A DNA stretch of 64,000 nt from Pleurodeles waltl. Taxonomy: Eukaryota; Chordata; Amphibia; Caudata; Salamandridae. Location: the NCBI RefSeq assembly GCF_031143425.1, contig NC_090438.1, positions 771,043,138 through 771,107,137 on the forward strand, written 5' to 3'. Shown here piece by piece: positions 21,101-30,345 of the stretch. Within the stretch, counting starts at the first letter, position 1, and every line of letters starts with the position of its first letter. The notes beneath the pieces are model-generated. The model was not told the origin of the DNA. It was given only the letters and a program-made list of their open reading frames with translations, and did no database searches. The position numbers and the translations under genes are program-made.

Positions 21101-22879
21101 CTCCAGAAGTTTTGGTATGACCAAAAGGCTGCACTGGTTGAGTTCCAACCAGGGCAGAAGGTCTGGGTTCTGGAGCCTGTGGCTCCCAGGGCACTCCAGG
21201 ACAAATGGAGTGGCCCTTACCCAGTACTAGAGAGGAAGAGTCAGGTCACCTACTTGGTGGACCTGGGCACAAGCAGGAGCCCCAAAAGGGTGATCCATGT
21301 AAACCGCCTTAAGCTCTTCCACGACAGGGCTGATGTCAATCTGTTGATGGTAACAGATGAGGATCAGGAGGCAGAGAGTGAACCTCTCCCTGATCTTCTG
21401 TCATCAGACCCAAAAGATGGTACAGTAGATGGAGTGATCTACTCAGACACCCTCTCTGGCCAACAGCAAGCTGATTGTAGGAGAGTCCTACAACAGTTTC
21501 CTGAACTCTTCTCCTTAACCCCTGGTCAGACACACCTGTGTACCCATGATGTGGACACAGGAGACAGCATGCCTGTCAAGAACAAAATCTTTAGACAGTC
21601 TGACCATGCTAAGGAAAGCATCAAGGTGGAAGTCCACAAGATGCTGGAATTGGGAGTCATTGAGCGCTCTGACAGCCCCTGGGCTAGCCCAGTGGTCTTA
21701 GTCCCCAAACCTCACACCACAGATGGAAAGAAAGAGATGAGGTTTTGTGTGGACTACAGAGGGCTCAATTCTGTCACCAAGACAGATGCTCATCCAATTC
21801 CAAGAGCTGATGAGCTCATTGATAAATTAGGTGCTGCTAAATTTCTAAGTACCTTTGACTTGACAGCAGGGTACTGGCAAATAAAAATGGCACCTGGAGC
21901 AAAAGAAAAGACAGCATTCTCCACACCTGATGGGCATTATCAGTTTACTGTTATGCCCTTTGGTTTAAAGAATGCCCCTGCCACCTTCCAAAGGTTGGTG
22001 AATCAAGTCCTTGCTGGCTTGGAGGCCTTTAGCACAGCTTATCTTGATGATATTGCTGTCTTTAGCTCCACCTGGCAGGATCACCTGGTCCACCTGAGGA
22101 AGGTTTTGAAGGCTCTGCAATCTGCAGGCCTCTCTATCAAGGCATCCAAATGCCAGATAGGGCAGGGAACTGTGGTTTACTTGGGACACCTTGTAGGTGG
22201 AGGCCAAGTTCAGCCACTCCAACCCAAGATCCAGACTATTCTGGACTGGGTAGCTCCAAAAACCCAGACTCAAGTCAGGGCATTCCTTGGCTTGACTGGG
22301 TATTACAGGAGGTTTGTGAAGGGATATGGATCCATTGTGACAGCCCTCACTGAACTCACCTCCAAGAAAATGCCCAAGAAAGTAAACTGGACTGTGGACT
22401 GCCAACAGGCCTTTGACACCCTGAAACAGGCAATGTGCTCAGCACCAGTTCTCAAAGCTCCAGATTATTCTAAGCAGTTCATTGTGCAGACTGATGCCTC
22501 TGAACATGGGATAGGGGCAGTTTTGTCCCAAACAAATGATGATGGCCTTGACCAGCCTGTTGCTTTCATTAGCAGGAGGTTACTCCCCAGGGAGCAGCGT
22601 TGGAGTGCCATTGAGAGGGAGGCCTTTGCTGTGGTTTGGTCCCTGAAGAAGCTGAGACCATACCTCTTTGGGACTCACTTCCTAGTTCAAACTGACCACA
22701 GACCTCTCAAATGGCTGATGCAAATGAAAGGTGAAAATCCTAAACTGTTGAGGTGGTCCATCTCCCTACAGGGAATGGACTTTATAGTGGAACACAGACC
22801 TGGGACTGCCCATGCCAATGCAGATGGCCTTTCCAGGTTCTTCCACTTAGAAAATGAAGACTCTCTTGGGAAAGGTTAG
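18101..22879 (+). CDS. gag-pol: Gmr1-like Gag-Pol polyprotein (Gag-PR-IN-RT-RH), intact
   Basis: One 1592-residue frame encodes all retrotransposon functions. A SAP-like helix-turn segment is near residues 18-54, and a capsid C-terminal, SCAN-like region at about 246-330. A CCHC-type knuckle has C400, C403, H408 and C415. The aspartic protease motif DTGAS starts at D490. The integrase has H732, H739, C769 and C772 and the DD35E triad D802, D862 and E898, followed by a GPY module near 1037-1040. Reverse transcriptase follows, with D1254 and the YLDD box D1316 and D1317, then RNase H with D1465, E1507, D1532 and D1575. Integrase before RT is the copia-like order found in Gmr1-type gypsy elements. 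The start ATG at 18101 is the first in the frame and gives a complete Gag. No frameshift separates gag and pol. No chromodomain or envelope gene is seen. Confidence 0.96.
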   Translation: MSSTDVNVVELDTTPYLHLQMRELRSLCKLKKIAMGPKPTKVQLQELLAEFEKANPSEDGNSEDEDSDLEGNSPPPVLLRESRTSQALTPQIIVRDAGSLTGGTNNSEITEDNSSEEDIQLARMAKRLALERQILAIERERQEMGLGPINGGSNINRVRDSPDMLKIPKGIVTKYEDGDDITKWFTAFERACVTRKVNRSHWGALLWEMFTGKCRDRLLTLSGQDAESYDLMKGTLIEGFGFSTEEYRIRFRGAQKSSSQTWVDFVDYSVKTLDGWIQGSGVSNYDGLYNLFVKEHLLSNCFNDKLHQHLVDLGPISPQELGKKADHWVKTRVSKTSTGGDQKKGVTKTPQQKGDETTKTKNSKESSTGPQKPAQEGGPRASSQNNGYKGKNFDPKKAWCHSCKQHGHQTGDKACPKKGSTPNSHPGNTGMASLQVGSTVCPEQIRVHTEATLVSEGGVDLATLAVWPPNMQKYRQQLLINGTRIEGLRDTGASVTMVTEKLVSPGQYLTGKTYTVTNADNQRKVHPMAMVTLEWGGVNGLKQVVVSSNIPVDCLLGNDLESSAWAEVELKTHAAMLGIPELVCVKTRAQCKAQGEKVELESGKMAQPTKRTGKSVGKPTATQQKKGNLSSQEEVLPSEGTEPLELEPYQVELLGPGGPSREELCKGQETCPSLEGLRQQAAEESKGKKNGTHRVYWEDGLLYTEARDPKPGATRRVVVPQLFREFILTLAHDIPLAGHLGQTKTWERLVNHFYWPNMSSMVKEFCLSCPTCQASGKTGGHPKAPLIPLPVVGVPFERVGVDIVGPLEPPTASGNMYILVVVDHATRYPEAIPLRSTTAPAVAKALIGIFTRVGFPKEVVSDRGTNFMSAYLKHMWNECGVTYKFTTPYHPQTNGLVERFNKTLKGMIMGLPEKLKRRWDVLLPCLLFAYREVPQKGVGFSPFELLFGHPVRGPLALVKEGWERPLHEPKQDIVDYVLGLRSRMAEYMEKATKNLEASQQLQKFWYDQKAALVEFQPGQKVWVLEPVAPRALQDKWSGPYPVLERKSQVTYLVDLGTSRSPKRVIHVNRLKLFHDRADVNLLMVTDEDQEAESEPLPDLLSSDPKDGTVDGVIYSDTLSGQQQADCRRVLQQFPELFSLTPGQTHLCTHDVDTGDSMPVKNKIFRQSDHAKESIKVEVHKMLELGVIERSDSPWASPVVLVPKPHTTDGKKEMRFCVDYRGLNSVTKTDAHPIPRADELIDKLGAAKFLSTFDLTAGYWQIKMAPGAKEKTAFSTPDGHYQFTVMPFGLKNAPATFQRLVNQVLAGLEAFSTAYLDDIAVFSSTWQDHLVHLRKVLKALQSAGLSIKASKCQIGQGTVVYLGHLVGGGQVQPLQPKIQTILDWVAPKTQTQVRAFLGLTGYYRRFVKGYGSIVTALTELTSKKMPKKVNWTVDCQQAFDTLKQAMCSAPVLKAPDYSKQFIVQTDASEHGIGAVLSQTNDDGLDQPVAFISRRLLPREQRWSAIEREAFAVVWSLKKLRPYLFGTHFLVQTDHRPLKWLMQMKGENPKLLRWSISLQGMDFIVEHRPGTAHANADGLSRFFHLENEDSLGKG

Positions 22880-22897
22880 TCTCATCCTCTTTCGTTT

Positions 22898-22906
22898 GGG
22901 GGGGGG
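22898..22906 (+). other. Polypurine tract candidate, copy 1
   Basis: A run of nine G lies three bases before the 3' LTR. It is the expected plus-strand primer position, although it is separated from the LTR by ttg. Confidence 0.6.
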
Positions 22907-22909
22907 TTG

Positions 22910-25596
22910 TGTAAGGAAATGCCTCCTTGGCATGGTTGCCCCCTGACTTTTTGCCTTTGCTGATGCTATGTTTACAATTGAAAGTGTGCTGAGGCCTGCT
23001 AACCAGGCCCCAGCACCAGTGTTCTTTCCCTAACCTGTACTTTTGTATCCACAATTGGCAGACCCTGGCATCCAGATAAGTCCCTTGTAACTGGTACTTC
23101 TATTACCAAGGGCCCTGATGCCAAGGAAGGTCTCTAAGGGCTGCAGCATGTCTTATGCCACCCTGGAGACCTCTCACTCAGCACAGACACACTGCTTACC
23201 AGCTTGTGTGTGCTAGTGAGGACAAAACGAGTAAGTCGACATGGCACTCCCCTCAGGGTGCCATGCCAGCCTCTCACTGCCTATGCAGTATAGGTAAGAC
23301 ACCCCTCTAGCAGGCCTTACAGCCCTAAGGCAGGGTGCACTATACCATAGGTGAGGGTACCAGTGCATGAGCATGGTACCCCTACAGTGTCTAAACAAAA
23401 CCTTAGACATTGTAAGTGCAGGGTAGCCATAAGAGTATATGGTCTGGGAGTCTGTCAAACACGAACTCCACAGCACCATAATGGCTACACTGAAAACTGG
23501 GAAGTTTGGTATCAAACTTCTCAGCACAATAAATGCACACTGATGCCAGTGTACATTTTATTGTAAAATACACCACAGAGGGCACCTTAGAGGTGCCCCC
23601 TGAAACTTAACCGACTATCTGTGTAGGCTGACTAGTTTTAGCAGCCTGCCACAAACCGAGACATGTTGCTGGCCCCATGGGGAGAGTGCCTTTGTCACTC
23701 TGAGGCCAGTAACAAAGCCTGCACTGGGTGGAGATGCTAACACCTCTCCCAGGCAGGAATTGTCACACCTGGCGGTGAGCCTCAAAGGCTCACCTCCTTT
23801 GTGCCAACCCAGCAGGACACTCCAGCTAGTGGAGTTGCCCGCCCCCTCCGGCCCGGCCCCCACTTTTGGCGGCAAGGCCGGAGAAAATAATGAGAATAAC
23901 AAGGAGGAGTCACTGGCCAGTCAGGACAGCCCCTAAGGTGTCCTGAGCTGAGGTGACTCTAACTTTTAGAAATCCTCCATCTTGCAGATGGAGGATTCCC
24001 CCAATAGGGTTAGGATTGTGACCCCCTCCCCTTGGGAGGAGGCACAAAGAGGGTGTACCCACCCTCAGGGCTAGTAGCCATTGGCTACTAACCCCCCAGA
24101 CCTAAACACGCCCTTAAATTTAGTATTTAAGGGCTACCCTGAACCCTAGAAAATTAGATTCCTGCAACTACAAGAAGAAGGACTGCCTAGCTGAAAACCC
24201 CTGCAGCGGAAGACCAGAAGACGACAACTGCCTTGGCTCCAGAAACTCACCGGCCTGTCTCCTGCCTTCCAAAGATCCTGCTCCAGCGACGCCTTCCAAA
24301 GGGACCAGCGACCTCGACATCCTCTGAGGACTGCCCCTGCTTCGAAAAGACAAGAAACTCCCGAGGACAGCGGACCTGCTCCAAGAAAAGCTGCAACTTT
24401 GGTTCCAGCAGCTCCAAAGAACCCTGCAAGCTCCCCGCAAGAAGCGTGAGACTTGCAACACTGCACCCGGCGACCCCGACTCGGCTGGTGGCGATCCAAC
24501 ACCTCAGGAGGGACCCCAGGACTACTCTAAGACTGTGAGTACAAAAACCTGTCCCCCCTGAGCTCCCACAGCGCCGCCTGCAGAGGGAATCCCGAGGCTT
24601 CCCCTGACCGCGACTCTTTGAACCTAAAGTCCCGACGCCTGGGAGAGACCCTGCACCCGCAGCCCCCAGGACCTGAAGGACCGGACTTTCACTGGAGAAG
24701 TGACCCCCAGGAGTCCCTCTCCCTTGCCCAAGTGGAGGTTTCCCCGAGGAATCCCCCCCTTGCCTGCCTGCAGCGCTGAAGAGATCCCGAGATCTCTCAT
24801 AGACTAACATTGAAAACCCGACGCCTGTTTCCACACTGCACCCGGCCGCCCCCGCGCTGCTGAGGGTGAAATTTCTGTGTGGGCTTGTGTCCCCCCCGGT
24901 GCCCTACAAAACCCCCCTGGTCTGCCCTCCGAAGACGCGGGTACTTACCTGCAAGCAGACCGGAACCGGGGCACCCCCTTCTCTCCATTCTAGCCTATGT
25001 GTTTTGGGCACCACCTTGAACTCTGCACCTGACCGGCCCTGAGCTGCTGGTGTGGTGACTTTGGGGTTGCTCTGAACCCCCAACGGTGGGCTACCTTGGA
25101 CCAAGAACTGAACCCTGTAAGTGTCTTACTTACCTGGTAAAACTAACAAATACTTACCTCCCCTAGGAACTGTGAAAATTGCACTAAGTGTCCACTTTTA
25201 AAACAGCTATTTGTGAATAACTTGAAAAGTATACATGCAATTTTGATGATTTGAAGTTCCTAAAGTACTTACCTGCAATACCTTTCGAATGAGCTATTAC
25301 ATGTAGAATTTGAACCTGTGGTTCTTAAAATAAACTAAGAAAAGATATTTTTCTATATAAAAACCTATTGGCTGGATTTGTCTCTGAGTGTGTGTACCTC
25401 ATTTATTGTCTATGTGTATGTACAACAAATGCTTAACACTACTCCTTGGATAAGCCTACTGCTCGACCACACTACCACAAAATAGAGCATTAGTATTATC
25501 TCTTTTTACCACTATTTTACCTCTAAGGGGAACCCTTGGACTCTGTGCATGCTATTCCTTACTTTGAAATAGCACATACAGAGCCAACTTCCTACA
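22910..25596 (+). repeat. 3' LTR of Gmr1-like copy 1
   Basis: Exact-length (2,687 bp) partner of 15150-17836, offset by 7,760 bp, with no difference seen on reading. It is followed by the target duplication atgtg and then the D3 RT sequence. Confidence 0.95.
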
Positions 25597-25601
25597 ATGT
25601 G

Positions 25602-25976
25602 GAAATGTTCTGACTTGATGAAGAGATTTAACGTTCTGAGATCTAGAATTGGCCTTAGTGTTTTGTCTTTTTTGGGAATAAGGAAATATAGGGAGTAAAC
25701 CCCCGTTCCTTTTTGATGGTGGGGTACTAGTTCTATGGCCTGTTTTGTTAGTAGTGCTTGCACCTCTATTTGTAGTAGGTCTAGATGTTGTGCTGACAGT
25801 TTGTGCGTCCTTGGGGGAACATCTGGAGGGAATTTTGTGAACTCTATGCAGTAACCATGTTGGATAATTGATAGAACCCATGTGTCTATGGTAATGTCTG
25901 ACCAATTTTTGTGGTATTTTGTTAATCTTCCCCCCGACTGGTGTTGTGTGTTGGGGGAGTGCGACATTGAAGTCAC
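25602..25976 (-). pseudogene. pol: D3 pol, 5' part (RT fingers)
   Basis: N-terminal RT part (TPVGG region, TIDTWVLSIIQHGYCIEF, TGVYSLYFLIPKKDKTLRPILDLRTLN, KSEHFH), cut by the Gmr1-like element right after the HFH codons; the remainder resumes at 15144. It overlaps the end of gag in a different frame. Confidence 0.88.
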
Positions 25977-27981
25977 TGTTTGTTACTAGGGGTCTGCTTG
26001 GCAGGCTGAAGTTTTCCCCTTGCTCTTGGGTACTGTGCCCTGTATGAACCACAAAACCCCCCTCTCTGGTACTGAGACTGGTAAGTGGGTTTTGTTTGGG
26101 AAGTGGATGGCTCTGAGGGTTGCTGTCTAAACCCTCCCCTAAACTCTGGCTTCCTAAATGTTCCCCTGTACTGGGAAGAATAGAGCGCGCCCATGGCTTT
26201 GGCCGTGCCGGTGTCCTTCTTCATTTTCTCTATCGCGGTGCCCACCTCCAGCCCAAATAGTTGTTGTTGGTGGTTGAACGGCATATTTAGTACCGCCTGC
26301 TGTATTTCTGGTTTAAAACCAGAACTTCATAGCCATGCATGCCTCCTGATGGTAACTGCTGTATTGACAGTCCGTGCTGCTGTATCAGCAGAGTCCAGTG
26401 CAGAACGTATTTGGTTATTGGAGATGGCATGTCCCTCCTCCACCACCTGTTGAGCACGTTTCTGATGTTCCTTTGGTAAATGTTGGAGAATATCCTGCAT
26501 TTCGTCCCAATGTGCTCTGTCGTAACTGGCGAGGAGGGCTTGTGAATTGGCGATACGCCACTGGTTGGCCGCTTGCGATGCCACTCTTTTCCCCACCGAA
26601 CTTACGGCTTTCTTTATCAGGGGGTGGTGCATCCGCTGACGATTGCGAATTTGCCCGCTTTCTTGCGGCTCCCACTACAACAGAGTCCGGGGGGAGCTGT
26701 TGTGTAATAAACACAGGGTCTGATGGGGGAGGTTTATATTTATTCTCGACCCTTGGTGTAATGGCCCTTCCTATCACCGGTTCCTGAAAGACCTGTTGTG
26801 CATGCGTAAGCATGCCTGGTAACATTGGCAGGCTTTGATATGAAGCATGCGTGGATGCCAATGTGTTAAAAAGAAAGTCATCCTCCACTGGTTCTGAGTG
26901 CATAGTGACATTACGAAATGTCGCTGCTCTAGCCAGTACTTGCGTGTAAGATGTGCTATCCTCTGGAGGAGAAGGCTTTGAAGGATAACACTCAGGACTG
27001 TTGTCTGAAACTGGTGGGTCGTATAGGTCCCAGGGGTCTGCATCGTCCTGCGTCATCCCAGTATGTGTGGGTGACTGTGCCATTGGTGTGCCAACTCGTG
27101 ACCTTGTCCGTTGTGCCGAGTGAGCTTGCGATGTTTGTGGTGAGAATTGTGGGAGTGGTGACCTTTTTCTCTAACCACCTTGGCTTTTGGTTGCTCAGTT
27201 TCAGTCTCATGAAAAGCCAGTTTTGTTTTAAACTTGAGCGGAGGGATGGTTTGAATTTTCCCTGTGTCCTTTTGGATTTGTAGCCTTGGTTGAGTCTGGT
27301 CAAGCTCTTCCAAATCCACTTCCTGCTCAAACCTGAGCCTCTCCTTAAGTTGTTGAGAGAGCCCATGTTTTTCCATATAGGAAGTCTTTTTAGGCTCTGA
27401 AGCCGTTTTTTTCGGTACCGAAACACCCATGGATACGGTCGGTCTCGGCTCCGAGAGGCTCTTTCGAGGCTTGTTCGATTCGACCAATCGATGTCAACTC
27501 TTTTCGATGCCGGTTTCTCAACCCGAGTCGGAAGCCTTCGGCACGATCTTGGCCTTTTTCGGTGCCAAAGATGTTATTTGGTCACCGCTTTTCTTGTGGG
27601 TTGAGCCATGGCCTTCCGGCAGCGGCATCCCCGAGGCCTTCTGTTTCTTCACCTGACTTTGGGGCTGGATCGGGCAGGTTTACTCACTTTCTGTGCCGCT
27701 GTCGGTGGCCGGTCCCCGTCGGAGTCATCCGATTCCGAACCTTGGATCGAAATGGTCATTTCTTCCTCCTCAACGTCGAGGTGTTGTGTCGACTTCGATG
27801 CCATCTGCAAACGTCTTGCTCGTCGATCTCTTAGGGTCTTCTTGGATCGAAAGTCTTTGCAGGCCTCACAAGTATCCTCTCTGTGTTCTGGCGAGAAACA
27901 CAGATTACAGACCCGATGCTGGCCTGTATACGGATACTTGGCGTGACACGTTGGACAGAAACGGAAGGGGGACCAGTCCAT
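25973..27981 (-). pseudogene. gag: D3 gag, broken
   Basis: DIRS gag variant starting MDWSPFRFCPTC with all cysteines of the N-terminal cluster present (27981-27649). It continues in other registers at 27487-27053, 27083-26415 and 26284-25973. The C-terminal half keeps the LPMLPGMLTHAQQVF and GAARKRANS blocks. Several frameshifts and stops are present. Confidence 0.85.
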
Positions 27982-28195
27982 GAGTCTTCGACGACGGGTG
28001 TGGTTGGGCCGACCAGGCCTCGGTTGAGTGCGGAAGCCCCGAAGGGCCGCCGAAGCGGTTGTGTCGTCGGTGCCGATGTATCTATACTAAACCGGTCCCG
28101 AACGCAACAATACCGACGGATTTCGATGTTTTTCTAAGTTTTCCCGATTCGAATTACGGAGCGAAGAGGAACAAGTACGAACCCGATGGTGGAAA

Positions 28196-28376
28196 GAAAA
28201 CAATCTAAGATGGAGTCGAGGCCCATGCGCAACGGAGCTGAAAGGGAGGAGTCACTCGGTCCCGTGACTCAAAAAGACTTCTTTGAAGAAAAACAACGTG
28301 TAACACTCCGAGCCCAACACTAGATGGCAGGAACCGTGCACAGCATGTGTATCTGCAGCTACACATGCCATCGAAC
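28196..28376 (-). repeat. D3 right inverted terminal repeat
   Basis: Inverse complement of 9386-9591, with the D3-specific variant ggcaggaacc. It ends catcgaac. The leader 27982-28195 is non-coding and includes a changed copy of the GC palindrome (gttgggccgacc near 28003). Confidence 0.87.
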
Positions 28377-28382
28377 ATACAT

Positions 28383-28444
<62 letters not shown>
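28377..28444. repeat. TA microsatellite between D3 and D4
   Basis: About 68 bp, starting atacatacaca and continuing as pure TA, joining the right tip of D3 to the left tip of D4. Confidence 0.95.
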
Positions 28445-28447
<3 letters not shown>

Positions 28448-28620
28448 GTCACTTACCCAATGTACATCTGTTTGTGGCATGAGACGCTGCAGATTCACAT
28501 GCTGTGCATTATCCTGCCATCTAGTGTTGGGCTCGGAGTGTTACAAGTTGTTTTTCTTCAAAGAAGTCTTTTCGAGTCACAAGACCGAGGGACTCCTCCC
28601 TTTCGGCTCCATTGCGCATA
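28445..28620 (-). repeat. D4 left inverted terminal repeat, truncated
   Basis: Starts aatgtcacttacccaatg, so the first four tip bases seen in D2 are missing and TA repeats abut directly. It ends at ttgcgcata, lacking the last ~35 bp (the gtcgactccatcttagattg part) present in other left ITRs. Confidence 0.85.
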
Positions 28621-28755
28621 GTAAAGGTGCCCATGCAATGGAGTGAGTATGTATGTACATAATGTGTATAAAAATAGTATATATTTACAAATTTACAAAT
28701 GTACAAGTTTCATCAACTTATAGCAGCTACAGGCTCCCGGGGAGGCGGGAGGGCG

Positions 28756-28857
28756 CATGTGAATCTGCAGCGTCTCATGCCACGAACAGATGTACACTGG
28801 GTAAGTGACATTTTCCGTTCAATGGCATGTGTAGCTGCAGATACACATGCTGTGCAT
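28756..28857 (-). repeat. D4 internal complementary region
   Basis: The complements of left and right tips are placed side by side, as in D2. Confidence 0.85.
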
Positions 28858-28893
28858 AGGCTATTAAGCAGTTATCTCCCCAAAAGCGGTGGC

Positions 28894-29843
28894 TTAGCCT
28901 GTAGGAGTTGGAGTTGTCTGAAATAATGTTTGTAATACAGCCTGTCCTACTGTGGCTTCTTGTGTTGTTAACACATCTACTAAGTAATATTTTGTGAATG
29001 TATGAGGCGAAGACCATGTGGCTGCCTTAAAGATTTCTGTCATAGGTATATTTCCTAGAAAGGCCATTGTGGCGCCTTTTTTCCTAGTGGAGTGCGCCTT
29101 TGGCGTAATAGGTAGATCTCTTTTTGCTTTAATATAGCAGGTCTGAATACATTTCACTATCCATCTGGCAATGCCTTGTTTGGATATTGGATTTCCTGCA
29201 TGAGGTTTTTGGAAGGCTACAAACAATTGTTTTGTTTTGCGAAATTGTTTTGTTCTATCAATGTAATACATTATGCTCTTTTAATGTCTAACGTATGTAA
29301 GGCTCTTTCGGCTACTGAGTCTGGTTGTGGAAAAAAGACTGGGAGTTCCACTGTTTGGTTTAGGTGGAACAGTGATATAACTTTTGGTAAGAATTTGGGA
29401 TTTGTACGGAGAACCACTTTATGTTTATGTATTTGTATAAGGGGTTCTTGTATAGTAAATGCTTGTATTTCACTTAGTCTTCAAAGAGATGTGATAGCTA
29501 TTAGGAAGGCTACTTTCCAGGTTAAGTACTATATCTCGCAGGAGTGCATGGGTTCAAATGGTGGACCCATGAGTCGTGTCAATACAATATTGAGGTTCCA
29601 CGAGGGGACTGGTGGTGTTCTCGGGGGTATGATTCTTTTTAAACCCTCCATAAATGCTTTGATGACTGGGATTCTAAAAAAGTGATGTTGAATGTGTAAT
29701 CTGCAGATAGGCAGATATTGCTGTGAGATGTATTTTGATAGAAGAAAATGCTAGTTTAGATTTTTGTAAGTGTAATAAATAGCTTACAATGTTTTTTGCG
29801 GAAGCATGTAGTGGTTGGATTTGATTATTATGGCAGTAACAAA
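28894..29843 (-). pseudogene. D4 tyrosine recombinase, C-terminal part
   Basis: Left of the D5 insertion lies most of the recombinase. The segment 29271-28894 keeps the HSTR box and the region of the tyrosine (FTKYY). A one-base deletion near 29273 (tacattatgct, where other copies read tacattagtgct) and a shift near 29680 break the frame. The N-terminal part is at 35729-36000. Confidence 0.85.
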
Positions 29844-30048
29844 TGAAAATGTCACTTACCCAGTGTACATCTGTTCGTGGCATCAGTCGCTGAGATTCAC
29901 ATGGTATGCATGAGCTCGCCATCTGGTGTTGGGTCGGAGTGTTACAAGTTGTTTTTCTTCGAAGAAGTGTTTTCGAGTCACGGGACCGAGTGACTCCTCC
30001 TTCTGTGCTCATTGCGCATGGGCGTCTACTCCATCTTCGATTGTTTTC
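29844..30048 (-). repeat. D5 left inverted terminal repeat
   Basis: Begins tgaaaatgtcacttacccag and carries catgagctcgccatctggtg, which is matched exactly in the D5 right ITR but not in D2, D3, D4 or D7. Confidence 0.88.
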
Positions 30049-30208
30049 CCCGCAGAGGGTGAGGTAGGAGTTGTACTATAGTAATAGTGCCCGCGCAATG
30101 AAAAATGTAAGTATGTACCTTTTAAAGGATTAAATAATATATATACAAATGTACAAAATTGAAGGTAACTTCTGAACTGCTACAGGCTTCCGGGGAGGTG
30201 GGTGGGTC

Positions 30209-30309
30209 CATGTGAATCTCAGCGACTGATGCCACGAACAGATGTACACTGGGTAAGTGACATTTTCAGTTCGATGGCATCTGTCGCTGTAGATACACAT
30301 GGTATGCAT
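30209..30309 (-). repeat. D5 internal complementary region
   Basis: Contains the D5-specific tip variants (ctcagcgactgatgcc and gatggcatctgtcgctg), so the ICR matches this element's own tips and not those of other subfamilies. Confidence 0.87.
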
Positions 30310-30345
30310 AGACTAGTAAGCAGTTAGTTCCCCATAAGCGGTGGT

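Larger units (their letters stand above)
15150..25596 (+). mobile_element. Complete Gmr1-like Ty3/gypsy element, copy 1
   Basis: A 10,447-bp element with two 2,687-bp LTRs (TG...CA ends), a 5-bp target duplication atgtg (15145-15149 and 25597-25601), a primer-binding-site candidate, one gag-pol frame of 1592 codons without interruption, and a G-run polypurine tract. It is inserted into the RT of D3 in the opposite orientation. The integrase precedes RT, the defining feature of the Gmr1 group. I saw no differences between the two LTRs when reading them side by side, so this copy looks very recent and potentially active. Confidence 0.96.
9386..28376 (-). mobile_element. DIRS-like retrotransposon D3, split by a solo LTR and a Gmr1-like element
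   Basis: The two ends are paired by a shared ITR variant (ttcctgcc on the left, ggcaggaacc on the right). After removing the solo LTR (9702-12386), the full Gmr1-like element (15150-25596) and one target duplication each, 5,849 bp remain, the same as other copies. Gene order is normal. The Gmr1-like element sits in the RT frame at the HFHMVTL codons. All genes have stops or frameshifts. Confidence 0.92.

Noticed and set aside
24247..24834. 195-codon open frame on the minus strand inside the LTR (also 16487-17074 and, in copy 2, 46444-47007 and 54204-54767)
   Set aside because: It recurs only because the LTRs are near identical; it is antisense in GC-rich sequence, is disrupted in the diverged solo LTR, and has no recognisable domain.
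15150..25596. An env-like or additional gene in the Gmr1-like element
   Set aside because: Only 30 bp separate the gag-pol stop from the 3' LTR, and the LTR frames show no signal peptide or membrane segment typical of an envelope.
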